DNA of 58,162 bases from Lentisphaeraceae bacterium (GCA_021232515.1 JAJPOQ010000061.1:1-58162); one strand, 5' to 3'. Positions 17,132 to 26,629 are shown, counted from the stretch's first letter. Made by a program: numbers and translations. The notes: generated by a model not told the origin, from the letters alone.

Positions 17132-18043
17132 TTAGTCCTCTGGGTGAGGAATAGCTAACATGGTACATGGAAGTCTATCGAGAATTTTTTCAATAGTACC
17201 ACCGAGTAGTTTCTTGATAATATTGGTTTTTCCAAGTGTACCTAGGACGAGAAGCCCTGCTTGGAACTCGTCAACAAAGTTTAGTATTTCTTTAGACGCC
17301 TTACCGCTTTTGATGTGGATGTCACACTCAAGACTATCTAAGTTTGCCTTTTCGATAAATTCTTTGAAATCATGTGTTAGGACATGATTTCGATGCGCTT
17401 TATCACTAGCTTCATTGTCAGGCATTTTAGTCACAAACTCACTAAGTGTCCAAGGAGAAACTGGTATGTCGCTGTTCATCAAACCAGGGTAGTAAGACAT
17501 CTTTGGCTCGACATGAACGATATGGAGTTTTGCACCGAGTATTCTTGCTAGACTTGCAGCATTATTTAGAGTCGTTAGTGCACGTTCAGATAGATCAACA
17601 GCACAGACAATATTATCGTAATCAACTTTGTTAGTTGCGCAGTTACTTATCCAGATAGGAACTGGACTAGTGCGAACAAGTTGTTTTGCCGTTACCCCAA
17701 GAGTACGGTGTTTTAGGTCATTTACACCAGCACCGATGATTAGTAAATCCACCTCTAAAACTGTTGCTGCGGAAGAGATGACTGATATAGGGTCACCTTT
17801 TTCAATAATCGTTTTAAGAACATCGATGCCACGAACAGAAAGGCGCTCTTCTATAGTCTTCATTCGTTTTTCTATCTGACGAACTAACAAGTCAGTTTCA
17901 TGTTGTTCGTTGCGTCTTGGTAGGTACTCAATCGCGTGTATAGGAATGATCTGCGCGTCATACTTAGATGCGAGGAGAAATGCATCCTCTATAGCAGCAT
18001 CAGATTCGTTTTGAAAGTTAATTCCTAGTAGTATCTTATTCAT
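17132..18043 (-). CDS. Tandem-domain universal stress protein (UspA family)
   Basis: A 303-residue protein with two UspA domains: residues 1-145 starting ILLGINFQNESDAAIED, and 150-303 starting IVCAVDLSERALTTLNN. The second domain ends with GTLGKTNIIKKLLGGTIEKIL, close to the G-2x-G-9x-G(S/T) ATP-binding pattern. The first has GAGVNDLKHRTLGVTAKQL, a similar but altered loop. Such proteins are made under starvation or stress and bind ATP or act as regulatory adaptors. No regulatory site is evident upstream. Confidence 0.88.
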   Translation of the reverse strand: MNKILLGINFQNESDAAIEDAFLLASKYDAQIIPIHAIEYLPRRNEQHETDLLVRQIEKRMKTIEERLSVRGIDVLKTIIEKGDPISVISSAATVLEVDLLIIGAGVNDLKHRTLGVTAKQLVRTSPVPIWISNCATNKVDYDNIVCAVDLSERALTTLNNAASLARILGAKLHIVHVEPKMSYYPGLMNSDIPVSPWTLSEFVTKMPDNEASDKAHRNHVLTHDFKEFIEKANLDSLECDIHIKSGKASKEILNFVDEFQAGLLVLGTLGKTNIIKKLLGGTIEKILDRLPCTMLAIPHPED

Positions 18044-18188
18044 TTGTTTGCCTCCATCATTAGGTCTTGCTATTTACATAGCAAAATGGAGGCTAAACGT
18101 TTTTAGAATGTTTTAAGTCTTTAGTTTTAAAAGAGTTAAAATATAAATTTTTTTGAAAAGTTGTAGTGGTGAGCTTAAAGCGGACAGC

Positions 18189-18485
18189 TTACAGGTAGTT
18201 GTCCATATCTATATCATCCGGATTCGTACTGAAAATATCAGGGTATGAATTGCCCGGTTTGAAGAGGCTTTCCATGATACTTTCTTGTTTTTCGGTTTTC
18301 GCGTTTGGGCGATATGATGATGCGGCAAGCCTACGGTTTATAGCCTGCCATATTTCATTGACGCTGTAGTTCTTAACTTCCGGTTTTTCGGCGACGAGTA
18401 TATGTAGAGCCTCAACTTGAGCATCGCCTAAGCGACCATAGAGTTCTTCGAGGCTCTTGTGTAGTTGATCAGTTATACTAGCCAT
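18189..18485 (-). CDS. Small hypothetical protein at the end of the haem operon
   Basis: A 98-residue acidic helical protein. Its ATG overlaps the hemC stop by 8 nt (ATGGCTAG), so it is translationally coupled to haem synthesis. I recognise no domain; the sequence has an N-terminal amphipathic helix and a flexible C-terminal tail ending DDIDMDNYL. It has no Cys or His cluster, which argues against direct haem or metal binding. Its role in the pathway is open. Confidence 0.6.
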   Translation of the reverse strand: MASITDQLHKSLEELYGRLGDAQVEALHILVAEKPEVKNYSVNEIWQAINRRLAASSYRPNAKTEKQESIMESLFKPGNSYPDIFSTNPDDIDMDNYL

Positions 18486-19401
18486 CTTGAGGAAGTAGCT
18501 TATCTAGGATTGCTTTACCGCCTTCATCGAGAAGTAGTTGGCCGAGTTCAGTACCATTGCCTTCTAGCTCATCTAAAGTTCCTTCTAGCTCGCCTTTATA
18601 AAAAGGTACGCCAGTAGTATCTGCAATGAAGCCGTTCATTTTAAACTCATTACCATTTATTTGAACGTGACAACCTGCAGGGATTTGACATGAACCACCA
18701 ACGATGGCATTGAATTCTCTTTCAGCTTTTACTCGAGCAGCACTTTCGTTGTTATTCAGTTTTTCAAGTAAACTAAGTAAGTGAGTATCGTCAGAACGGC
18801 ACTCGACACCTACAGCGCCTTGGCCTGCAGATGGGATCATTTGATCAACAGTAAAAGTGCTTTTTATGCGATCGTGAAAATCAAGACGTTTTAATCCTGC
18901 AGATGCAAGGATTATGGCGTCGTATTCACCTTCATCTAGTTTTCTTAAGCGAGTATTTACATTGCCGCGAAGAAGTTTTATTTCATACTTGTTCATGGCG
19001 AGAAGCTGACTACTTCTTCTTAGTGAACTTGTACCAATAACGGAACCTTCAGGGAGTTCGTCAAAGTTATTATAATTATTTGAAACAAAAGCGTCACTTG
19101 GATCTTCACGCTCAAGTATTCCACCAAGAATAAGGCCTTCAGGAAGTTCACTTGGCATATCTTTCATAGAGTGTACCGCTATGTCAGCAGTCTTCTCTAA
19201 AAGAGCAGTTTCTATCTCCTTAACAAAAAGACCTTTACCACCAATCTTTGAAAGAGAAGTGTCTAGGATTATATCACCCTGAGTTTTGATGATATTTAAG
19301 TCTATTTCAAGAGCTGGGTCGAGTTTCTGCAGTTCGGCTTTTACATGCTCAGCTTGCCAGAGAGCTAGCTGACTGCCGCGAGTTGCTATGGTATATTTCA
19401 A
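18478..19401 (-). CDS. hemC: Hydroxymethylbilane synthase (porphobilinogen deaminase)
   Basis: A 307-residue enzyme of standard length from a TTG start at 19401. A CGAGGC ribosome binding site lies about seven bases upstream, and the mature sequence begins with KYTIATRGSQLALWQ. The open frame runs up to 19503, but that extra 34 residues lies inside hemA and is not family sequence. Motifs are KTQGDIILD, HSMKDMPSELP, GTSSLRR, RGNVNTRLRKLD, and GGSCQIPAGC with the Cys that carries the dipyrromethane cofactor. It assembles four porphobilinogens into hydroxymethylbilane. It lies 13 nt after hemA. Confidence 0.93.
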   Translation of the reverse strand: MKYTIATRGSQLALWQAEHVKAELQKLDPALEIDLNIIKTQGDIILDTSLSKIGGKGLFVKEIETALLEKTADIAVHSMKDMPSELPEGLILGGILEREDPSDAFVSNNYNNFDELPEGSVIGTSSLRRSSQLLAMNKYEIKLLRGNVNTRLRKLDEGEYDAIILASAGLKRLDFHDRIKSTFTVDQMIPSAGQGAVGVECRSDDTHLLSLLEKLNNNESAARVKAEREFNAIVGGSCQIPAGCHVQINGNEFKMNGFIADTTGVPFYKGELEGTLDELEGNGTELGQLLLDEGGKAILDKLLPQDG

Positions 19402-19414
19402 AATGGTGCCTCGA

Positions 19415-20668
19415 TTATAAATTAAAGAAATCTTTGAAAACTGTAATGATTCTTGAGCTTTGTTCTTTTTGAACATTTTCTCGGAGTGAGATGATAGGAT
19501 CATGCTGAATTTTATTTACGACTAAGCTTAAGCAACGCTCGATAACTTTCTTGTCTTCATCGGTAAAGTGAGCATTTTTCCGCCAAAGCTTTGCTAGCTC
19601 TTCCTGTTTTATCTCTTCACTTCTCTTCTTTAATGAGGTGATTACAGGACCAAGGTTTGCAGTGTATTGGCCTTTTTTATAATCTTCTATTTTATTGAGG
19701 ACTATGTCGTCGGCTTTTTTAACGGCGTGGTTTCTAGCTTGTTGGTTTTCTTGCGCGATTTTATTTAGTGCGTCGATGTTATAGAGGAAGACGTCATTGA
19801 ACTCTTCAACTTTTGGATCGATGTCTCTAGGAACAGCTATATCTATCAAAAATAAAGGGTGTGTTCTCTTTGGGGTGATTTTGCCAACGAGTTCTTTTGT
19901 CAATACAAAATCTGGTGAGCCTGTAGAAGCTAAGATTATATCTGAGTCTTTAGCGGCTTCTTCTAACTCAGTAAGTAAGTATGATTTTCCACCAAACTTG
20001 TCTGCTAATTTTTTGGCGTTGTCGATGCTGCGGTTGGCAACGTTTATCGATTGAACTCCGGCTTCATTGAAGTGAACACCAGCAAGTTCGCACATTTCTC
20101 CAGCACCAATAAGTAGTACCTTTTTGTCGTGAAAACTGGAGAATATGTTCTTGGCTAACTGAACAGCGATGAAGCTTACAGAAAGAGAACCTTTGCCAAT
20201 TTCAGTGCCACGCCTTACAGCTTTTGCACATTGTAGCATTTGTTGATAGATTTGCAGGAAGTTGTTGCCACTAGACTTGCGGTCCATAGCATCTTCAAAT
20301 GCAGTTTTGACTTGACCAAGGATCTGAGTTTCACCGATCACAAGAGAGTTTAAGCCTGAAGCAACTCGAAATAAGTGCTGCAAAGCTTCAAATTCATCAA
20401 GGATATAAAGAAAGTCTTTCAACTCGTTTACGGGTGTAGAACCAGTTTTAGAGAGAAAGTCTAAAATTTTATCTTTACCATTATGGTCACTTCTATACAG
20501 AAACTCGGTTCTATTGCATGTGGATAAAAGTACGAGCTCTTCTATGTCACTTTCATTGCTGAGTTGAGTGATAGCCTGCTCATATTTTTCGCCAGCAAAA
20601 GCCAGTTTTTCTCTTAGGTCAACAGGAGCTGTTTTATGGTTTAAGCCAATGATGCTGAAGAAGGACAC
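19415..20668 (-). CDS. hemA: Glutamyl-tRNA reductase
   Basis: A 417-residue protein. The N-terminus has GLNHKTAPVDLREKL and STCNRTEF with the nucleophilic C51. The NADPH domain has VLLIGAGEMCELAGVHF, and a C-terminal helical dimerisation domain follows. It makes glutamate-1-semialdehyde, the entry step of C5-route tetrapyrrole synthesis. The start is a GTG placed directly after the stop of the ccsA-like gene (TAAGTG), so translation is coupled. No hemL or hemB is in this window. Confidence 0.95.
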   Translation of the reverse strand: MSFFSIIGLNHKTAPVDLREKLAFAGEKYEQAITQLSNESDIEELVLLSTCNRTEFLYRSDHNGKDKILDFLSKTGSTPVNELKDFLYILDEFEALQHLFRVASGLNSLVIGETQILGQVKTAFEDAMDRKSSGNNFLQIYQQMLQCAKAVRRGTEIGKGSLSVSFIAVQLAKNIFSSFHDKKVLLIGAGEMCELAGVHFNEAGVQSINVANRSIDNAKKLADKFGGKSYLLTELEEAAKDSDIILASTGSPDFVLTKELVGKITPKRTHPLFLIDIAVPRDIDPKVEEFNDVFLYNIDALNKIAQENQQARNHAVKKADDIVLNKIEDYKKGQYTANLGPVITSLKKRSEEIKQEELAKLWRKNAHFTDEDKKVIERCLSLVVNKIQHDPIISLRENVQKEQSSRIITVFKDFFNL

Positions 20669-21496
20669 TTATAGCGCTCCTTGTTCAGTTTGAGCAGGGA
20701 CTTTGGAAGCAGGACCTATTTTATTTGTTGACAGAGCGATCCAGAATGTTATGACAACAACAAATAAAAATGTGACTGAGCGAGTTAAGTTTCTTGGGTC
20801 TATCTTTTTCATCATATGAAGAAAAAACAGAATTGTATAAAATCCCCAGATTGTTAATCCCCAAATGATCTTGGCATCAAATCCCCAGTTTTTGGCTGAG
20901 TAATCAATACTTAGCATGGCAATGAGTAGTCCAGAAGTCATGGTTATCCAGCCAAAATTAAAAGTGCCAAGAAATATTTTCTCTAGTTTTTCTAATGCCG
21001 GCAGCCTGTCATCCAAGGCAGAACTGTCATGTGACTTTAAAGCGCGTGCCTTAAGTAAATATATGACAGCTTCCGAAAAGGCTAGAAAAAATAACGTCAA
21101 ACTCACCAGTATCAGAACAACATGAAGAGTGGTGAAAAATTCACTTTTCAAAGTTGACGTAGAGATATCACTTTTAGTTCCAGTGAAGATAGGTGTTGAG
21201 ATGGTTACAGTGACGATTGGCATAAAAAGCGCACCGAGTATACGCATCCGGTATTTATTCTCAGAAATGAAATAAGTTAAAAGCATAAACCATGCAAGGA
21301 TGGTGTAAGGCTGAACTTTATTTATACCGTTACTTACAGCTTGAGCGATGATAAGAGCTGTTAAGCTTATGAAGCCTATCAAAGTAGCGATAGTTGCTAC
21401 TACAAAAAACTTTTTCTCTTTGCCAAACGCATGAAAGACAAAGCCGAAAAGGCCAGTAATGATACCTAAAAATGTTATGCCGAATAATATTTGCAC
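20669..21496 (-). CDS. CcsA/HemX-type cytochrome c assembly or haem-handling membrane protein
   Basis: A 275-residue protein with about eight transmembrane helices and the general pattern of the cytochrome c assembly / HemX family. His residues sit at helix ends (TTLHVVLIL, FFLHMMKKID), and NWGFDAKIIWGLTIWGFY resembles the tryptophan-rich segment. In gram-positives and cyanobacteria such proteins either handle haem for c-type cytochromes or regulate HemA levels (HemX). Position directly before hemA favours either role. The GTG start overlaps the hemY stop by one base (TAGTG). Confidence 0.78.
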   Translation of the reverse strand: MQILFGITFLGIITGLFGFVFHAFGKEKKFFVVATIATLIGFISLTALIIAQAVSNGINKVQPYTILAWFMLLTYFISENKYRMRILGALFMPIVTVTISTPIFTGTKSDISTSTLKSEFFTTLHVVLILVSLTLFFLAFSEAVIYLLKARALKSHDSSALDDRLPALEKLEKIFLGTFNFGWITMTSGLLIAMLSIDYSAKNWGFDAKIIWGLTIWGFYTILFFLHMMKKIDPRNLTRSVTFLFVVVITFWIALSTNKIGPASKVPAQTEQGAL

Positions 21497-22860
21497 TATT
21501 TATTCTCCAAGAAGTTTTTAACCCTGTCTGCTGTTTTTATAGATGCTGTTACACAGTCATTCATAGAAACTCCATAAAAAGCATTGCCAGTTATAAAGAC
21601 AGCACTATTTGCAGTTTTCTCTTCAATTTTTTCAATGATTTTCCAGTGGCCCATCTCATAGCGAGGAATGGCTTTTTGCCAGCGAATAATCTTATGGATA
21701 TCAGCTTGATTATCAATGCCTAAAGTTTCCCGATTTTCGGCGAGAATCAACCCTAAAAGCTCTTCATCACTGTTTTTTGTGATATCTGGGTCTTTTCCAC
21801 CACCAACCATTGTTCTCAAAGAGAAGTTGTTATCAGGCGCACGGCCATCAAAAACACAAGAGTCAAAAAGAACTCCTAGTACTTTAGATGGTTCAGATGA
21901 TGGGATAAGGTAGCCAAAGGCATTTATATTGTCTGGCTTGGCGGATTTAAAACCTTGAGGGACTACTGAAATAGAGGAGTAAGGGATGTTCTTTACATCG
22001 TCTTTTAGTTCACCAAGAACCTTAGATAACATGAGAGCTGTAGGTTCAGCAGGGCATGCCGTTATAACTGCATCAAAGTCTAGAGTTTGAGCCTCAGCAC
22101 CTTTTTTGAACTCAACGGTTGCACCTTTGTCTGAAGAAGTAACCAGAGAGACAGGAGAGTTTTCTAAGAACTTTACACTTGTCTCTAGTTTCTTACGTAG
22201 ACCTTTAATAAGGTCTTCCATGCCACCGGTGAAAGAACTGAGCTTTCCTTGCTTATTCTTAGGTGCATTTTTTAGTTTTGCGCGAATGCCTTTGAACAAT
22301 GAACCGTGTTCTTGTTCAAGTTCGCGTAAAGCAGGAAAGGCAGACCTGAGTGAAAGTTTGCGGCAGTCAGAGCCAAAAACTCCACTAGTGAAAGGGTCTA
22401 GGACATTTTCCGCCATATAGGTCCCGAGTCGACGTTTAGCAAAACTGTAGATGGTTTCATCTTCTTCTGCCGACTTTTTAACGAATGGTTCCATCATCAG
22501 TCTTAGTTTTGCGCTGAAAGGAAGGAAGTTCGATGTGAAAATCTGAGGTGGTTTCTTCGGCAGTCTTTTTAGTTTGCCGTTTTTTCGAATGAAGCGTTCA
22601 GCAGATGCATCATTTGATTTTATCATCTTATCATTTAGATCAAGATCATCGCAAAGGTCGAGCATCTCTTGCCGAGAGTCCATAAATCCATTTGGACCGT
22701 GCTCAAAAAGGAATCCGTCTTTTACCTCAGAACGAATTTTACCTCCAAGTCTATCATCCGACTCAAAAAGTGTGATGGCACAATTAGGCAGTGCCTTGTG
22801 TATGAACAAAGCACTTGTGAGGCCAGAGACGCCTCCGCCAATAATTGCGATTGAAGGCAA
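21496..22860 (-). CDS. hemY: Protoporphyrinogen oxidase, HemY type
   Basis: A 454-residue FAD-dependent amine-oxidase-fold enzyme. It has the N-terminal dinucleotide motif IAIIGGGVSGLTSALF followed by the acidic FESDDRLGGKIRS and FEHGPNGF. The C-terminal FAD contact is VFITGNAFYGVSMNDCV. It oxidises protoporphyrinogen IX to protoporphyrin IX, or coproporphyrinogen III in the coproporphyrin-dependent branch; sequence alone does not decide. The start is a TTG with AAGGA six bases upstream. It is the first gene of the haem operon. Confidence 0.9.
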   Translation of the reverse strand: MPSIAIIGGGVSGLTSALFIHKALPNCAITLFESDDRLGGKIRSEVKDGFLFEHGPNGFMDSRQEMLDLCDDLDLNDKMIKSNDASAERFIRKNGKLKRLPKKPPQIFTSNFLPFSAKLRLMMEPFVKKSAEEDETIYSFAKRRLGTYMAENVLDPFTSGVFGSDCRKLSLRSAFPALRELEQEHGSLFKGIRAKLKNAPKNKQGKLSSFTGGMEDLIKGLRKKLETSVKFLENSPVSLVTSSDKGATVEFKKGAEAQTLDFDAVITACPAEPTALMLSKVLGELKDDVKNIPYSSISVVPQGFKSAKPDNINAFGYLIPSSEPSKVLGVLFDSCVFDGRAPDNNFSLRTMVGGGKDPDITKNSDEELLGLILAENRETLGIDNQADIHKIIRWQKAIPRYEMGHWKIIEKIEEKTANSAVFITGNAFYGVSMNDCVTASIKTADRVKNFLENK

Positions 22861-22880
22861 AGTGATTCCTTAATGTGGAA

Positions 22881-24281
22881 TTAGTTTTCTACGACACCAG
22901 CGTGTAGAGCAATAACAGCACTTTCGAAAGATTTTATTTCGACTACGAACTGCATGTTAACCTGCCTCATACACTGACCAACTGCAAGTATATTGACGCC
23001 AGCATCAGCAAGTTTAGTTGCTGCTTTAGCCATAAATCCAGGATAAGAGATGTTACTGCCTATCGCAGAGATAAGAGCGACGTCTACTTGGCGGATATTT
23101 GCCGCAGGAAATTCAGCTTTCAGTTCTTCGACAAGTTTTCCGAGGTCCTTACTGCTTTTAGCGACGTAGTTGGTGATGGTGTTTGCATTGGTGTTTTTGG
23201 CAATATAGCTAACGTCATGATCAGCGAAAACCTTACAGATACGATAGTCATAACCGCTTTGACCAACCATGTCAGGGTCCATAACTTCGATGGCAACAAG
23301 GTCTTTCCTACCAGTAACCATCTCAACACGGTGTTTTTCACTTTTGAAGCTTTTGCTAATAAGTGTGCCGGGGTGAGTTGGATCGAAAGCATTTTTAACA
23401 CGGATGTTTATTTCGTGCATTTCCATGTCCTTAGAAGCTTTCGGGTGGATAGCTTCCATACCTAAATCAGCCAGCTGATCGGCAACATCAAAGTTTGTTT
23501 GACCGATGATCTCGACTTTATCAAGACCTACAAGGTTGGGGTCACCACTACAAAGGTGGAATTCTTTGTGGATGATTCCTTCTGAGGCGCCAGTAACACA
23601 TGCAATCTTACTGAAAGTTATTTCACTGTAGCCGCGGTCGAAAGTTTCCATGAGCCCTTCAGTGCATTTAGTATAACCAGTAGCGATACTAAGAGTTTTA
23701 CTGAACTCTATTCCTTCAAAAGACTTTCTAACTTTCTCATCAAATGGAAGGTTTTGATTGTCTTTCCAACCTGTAAGGTCGGCAAAATGGGCGTTTATAC
23801 CTTTTGATTTTAAGATCTCAACGGAGTTAAAAGCACTATGAGCTTCGCCGATTGAACTTAAAAGTTCTCTTACAGCGAGTAAGTAATCACTTAGTTGAAA
23901 GTGACCATAACTGCAAAGACTGCTTAGGTCTTCAAGACAGTTTTTGATTCCGTTTACGCGATTGTGAATAAAGCTGTTTGCAACAGTTACATCCAAGCCG
24001 AGGTCTTTCAGGTCTTCATTTATACGGCACATCTCTTTTTCGACGCGCATAAGTGCATTTTTCCATTCGGATTCGCCACTAGCGAAGAATTGGTAAACTC
24101 CAGCTTGACCACTTTTCTTGTGCTCAAGAAGCATGTTAGTTATGCCAGAGTAAGCAGAAACAACGAAAATACGGTTGTAGAGTTGATCTTCAGTTCTGTC
24201 GGCAATGATGATGTTATCGAGTAGCTCGCCGAAGCGCGACATAGAAGTGCCGCCAATCTTTTCAACAGTATGTAAACCCAT
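22881..24281 (-). CDS. Aspartate kinase, unusual subgroup
   Basis: A 466-residue aspartokinase. The kinase domain has TVEKIGGTSMSRF in place of the standard VxKFGGTS, then FVVSAYSGITNMLLE, GYTKCTEGLMETFDRGYSEITFSKIA, and HPKASKDMEMHEINIRVKNAFDP. Two ACT regulatory domains follow (about residues 305-460). The VEKIGGTSM start and overall features resemble the specialised ectoine-linked aspartokinases as I recall them, but no ectABC gene is present here. It phosphorylates aspartate for the Lys/Thr/Met branch or ectoine supply. A GAGGAC ribosome binding site supports the ATG. It lies 20 nt upstream of hemY and may be co-transcribed with it. Confidence 0.85.
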   Translation of the reverse strand: MGLHTVEKIGGTSMSRFGELLDNIIIADRTEDQLYNRIFVVSAYSGITNMLLEHKKSGQAGVYQFFASGESEWKNALMRVEKEMCRINEDLKDLGLDVTVANSFIHNRVNGIKNCLEDLSSLCSYGHFQLSDYLLAVRELLSSIGEAHSAFNSVEILKSKGINAHFADLTGWKDNQNLPFDEKVRKSFEGIEFSKTLSIATGYTKCTEGLMETFDRGYSEITFSKIACVTGASEGIIHKEFHLCSGDPNLVGLDKVEIIGQTNFDVADQLADLGMEAIHPKASKDMEMHEINIRVKNAFDPTHPGTLISKSFKSEKHRVEMVTGRKDLVAIEVMDPDMVGQSGYDYRICKVFADHDVSYIAKNTNANTITNYVAKSSKDLGKLVEELKAEFPAANIRQVDVALISAIGSNISYPGFMAKAATKLADAGVNILAVGQCMRQVNMQFVVEIKSFESAVIALHAGVVEN

Positions 24282-24388
24282 GATAGTCCTCAGGTTGTGT
24301 AAAAATGTAAAGTTTTTAAAATTAAATTTTTGCCGGTTCGTATGATAGTGTCAATTTTCCGGCGCCCATAGAGTATGTTAAAAATACT

Positions 24389-25069
24389 TTATTGCAAGGA
24401 ATTGAGGTAAGCAGGTACCATCCCAATGTGTTCTAAAATATCTGCACCTGTTTTTGCTAGTCTTTTTTGGTCTTGGTGACCATTTGCGATGAGCACACAA
24501 TTGATGCCGGTATTTTGAGCAACTTCATAGTCATGCACAGTATCGCCAAAAAGTATCGTAGCTTCTGGGTCAACATGACTTTCTTTGATGATTTGTATGG
24601 CAAGGTCTTCTTTGCCGCTGGCTCGGTTGTTGTCTACACCGTGAATATTATGGAAGAAGTTTTCCAGTTCTAAGTGTCGGATAGAATGCTTGAGGAGATT
24701 TATTTCACAAGCGGAGAATATAGACTGTTTAAGCCCATTATCGGCTATGTGAGTGAGCGTTTTTACGACATCGCCATTTAGACTACTCGAGGTGTGGAAA
24801 CTTGATTTATACTCTCGTATCCAATCTTCAGCCATATCTGCAAAGGATTGTGCAGAAAAGTCAAAACCGATGGATTCGTAAAAGTCTATCACTGGGAAAG
24901 TGAACTTTTGTTGGTACTCTTCGCGTGAAATCTGTCGGCCATTTTGTTTTTTAATGAATCTATTTGTGACAGCGACACAAAGATCCATGTCATTTACTAA
25001 GGTTCCATTCCAATCCCAAAGGATGTGTAAGTCTGTGTTTTTCATGCGAATTAGGCTTTGCGATTTCAT
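24389..25069 (-). CDS. HAD-superfamily phosphatase, phosphoglycolate-phosphatase-like
   Basis: A 226-residue haloacid dehalogenase-fold hydrolase. Motif I is WDWNGTLVND with the nucleophilic Asp, motif II is FSACEINLL, and motif IV is GDTVHDYEVAQNTG. A helical cap lies between about residues 25 and 95. It probably removes phosphate from a small metabolite. Motif I reads DWNGT rather than the common DxDGT, a variant seen in a subset of these enzymes. The start could instead be an ATG at 25045; neither has a clear ribosome binding site. Confidence 0.8.
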   Translation of the reverse strand: MKSQSLIRMKNTDLHILWDWNGTLVNDMDLCVAVTNRFIKKQNGRQISREEYQQKFTFPVIDFYESIGFDFSAQSFADMAEDWIREYKSSFHTSSSLNGDVVKTLTHIADNGLKQSIFSACEINLLKHSIRHLELENFFHNIHGVDNNRASGKEDLAIQIIKESHVDPEATILFGDTVHDYEVAQNTGINCVLIANGHQDQKRLAKTGADILEHIGMVPAYLNSLQ

Positions 25070-25138
25070 TTAAAGTTTGAGTGAGCTATACTGTACACTA
25101 AATTTCGTGATTATGAGCTACAATTTGGATAAGAATTT

Positions 25139-26629
25139 ATGAAAGTTTTTGCGTTACTACTCTGCTTTATGTCATCAACAGTTTTTGGACAGATCTTACC
25201 AGAGGTCGAGTGGGAGTTGCCTTCAGATTGGCAAACTGTGAGTATCGATAACCCTCAAGCACCATTTGTTATAGTCCCATCGAAGGGTACGAAGATATTA
25301 GTGATGAGATTCTTGGAAAAGCCAGATACGCTTTGGAGTATAGTGAAGTCTTGGCGTACAAATTCAGGCCTACCTATTTTGACTGAAGATGAACTGGACT
25401 CAGAACTGAAAAATCTTAAAAATGGCGTAAAAATCATCTCATTTACTAAAGATAAAAAAGAAGTCTTTGGCGGCTTTTATAGTCTTCATGGGAATCTTTG
25501 GACTTTTAAACTTGCCACTAGTGCTCAAGACATGTTCTTGCTTAAATCGGCATTTGAAGACTTTTTAGGCAGTGTAAGAGAAGGCCAAGCGATTCAGAAA
25601 TATACTAAGAAGATTCAAGAGAAATCAGCGTCAAAAGAAATCGATGGGCAATTAGAATATGCTGACCTTTTGGTTAAAGGCCGTGGCGTTAAAAAAGACA
25701 TTGGCAAAGCAGTTGCTATACTTCAGGATGCGAAAAAGGCTGGTTCTTTAGAGGCTAACTTTAAGCTTGCGATCATTGCTTTAGATCAGGGACAATTGAA
25801 CAGATGCTTCAAACTCCTTCAGGAAGGGGCAACAAGGAAGCATATTGGCAGTCTAAAAAAGCTAGCGGGTTTATTGCTTGAGTTTAAAAATGATTATTCT
25901 GCTGCAGTGAAGTACTTGAAGACAGCGGCTGAACTCGGAGACTCTGGAGCGATGCATTATTTAGGAAATATCTATGCTCGTGATAACGAACATAGAAATG
26001 CAGATAAAGCTTTTAAGTGGATTAATATGGCAGCTTCAAAAGGTTACAGTTCTTCACTTTATGTTCTTGGGACTTTTTACAGGCAGGGTTTCGGAGTTCA
26101 GGTCAACTATGCTAAGGCTGCAACGCTTTTTGAAAAGGCTGCTGAGAAAAATGATAAACGAGCCCTAGAGACTTTGGGAGATATGCACCGTTTGGCTGAG
26201 TTGGGAGAACCTAACTTTGAAAAAGCCTTGGCTCATTATGTAAAGTCAACCATGGACGGTAGTAGTACAGCTTTAGTTAAAATTGCCGAAATGTACTTTG
26301 GTGGTAAAGGAGTTAAGAAAAATATACCTGAAGGATTGAAGCTTTTAGAAGAAGCAGCGAGGCGTTCTGAAACTTTGGCGATGAATAGACTAGGGGACTT
26401 ATTTACTAGAGGTTTACTTGTTCCAGCTGATTTTGATAAAGCGTATAAATGGTACTTAGCTTCAGCAGAAGAAGGCGATGCAAACGGAATGTTTGGAGTT
26501 TCTTTGGCACTTTTCTCAGGAAATGGTGTCGAGAAGAATCACTTGGAGGCAGTGAAGTGGATGCAGATGGCAGCCGCGAAAGGTCATGTTTTGGCAGAAA
26601 AAATGTTAAAAGATACAGGATTCAAGTAA
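25139..26629 (+). CDS. Secreted Sel1-repeat protein
   Basis: A 496-residue protein with a signal peptide (MKVFALLLCFMSSTVFGQ). A region of about 150 residues without repeats follows, then roughly nine Sel1-like repeats from about residue 165 to the end (for example YADLLVKGRGVKKD, AMHYLGNIYARDN, ALYVLGTFYRQGFGVQ-like and AEMYFGGKGVKKN). Sel1 repeats form alpha-solenoids that bind other proteins; in bacteria they often serve envelope assembly or signalling. It precedes the subtilase gene by 60 nt on the same strand and may share its transcript. Confidence 0.85.
   Translation: MKVFALLLCFMSSTVFGQILPEVEWELPSDWQTVSIDNPQAPFVIVPSKGTKILVMRFLEKPDTLWSIVKSWRTNSGLPILTEDELDSELKNLKNGVKIISFTKDKKEVFGGFYSLHGNLWTFKLATSAQDMFLLKSAFEDFLGSVREGQAIQKYTKKIQEKSASKEIDGQLEYADLLVKGRGVKKDIGKAVAILQDAKKAGSLEANFKLAIIALDQGQLNRCFKLLQEGATRKHIGSLKKLAGLLLEFKNDYSAAVKYLKTAAELGDSGAMHYLGNIYARDNEHRNADKAFKWINMAASKGYSSSLYVLGTFYRQGFGVQVNYAKAATLFEKAAEKNDKRALETLGDMHRLAELGEPNFEKALAHYVKSTMDGSSTALVKIAEMYFGGKGVKKNIPEGLKLLEEAARRSETLAMNRLGDLFTRGLLVPADFDKAYKWYLASAEEGDANGMFGVSLALFSGNGVEKNHLEAVKWMQMAAAKGHVLAEKMLKDTGFK

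Noticed and set aside
18478..19503. Longer hemC start at 19503
   Set aside because: The first 34 residues lie inside hemA and do not resemble hemC; the TTG at 19401 has a ribosome binding site and gives the standard length.
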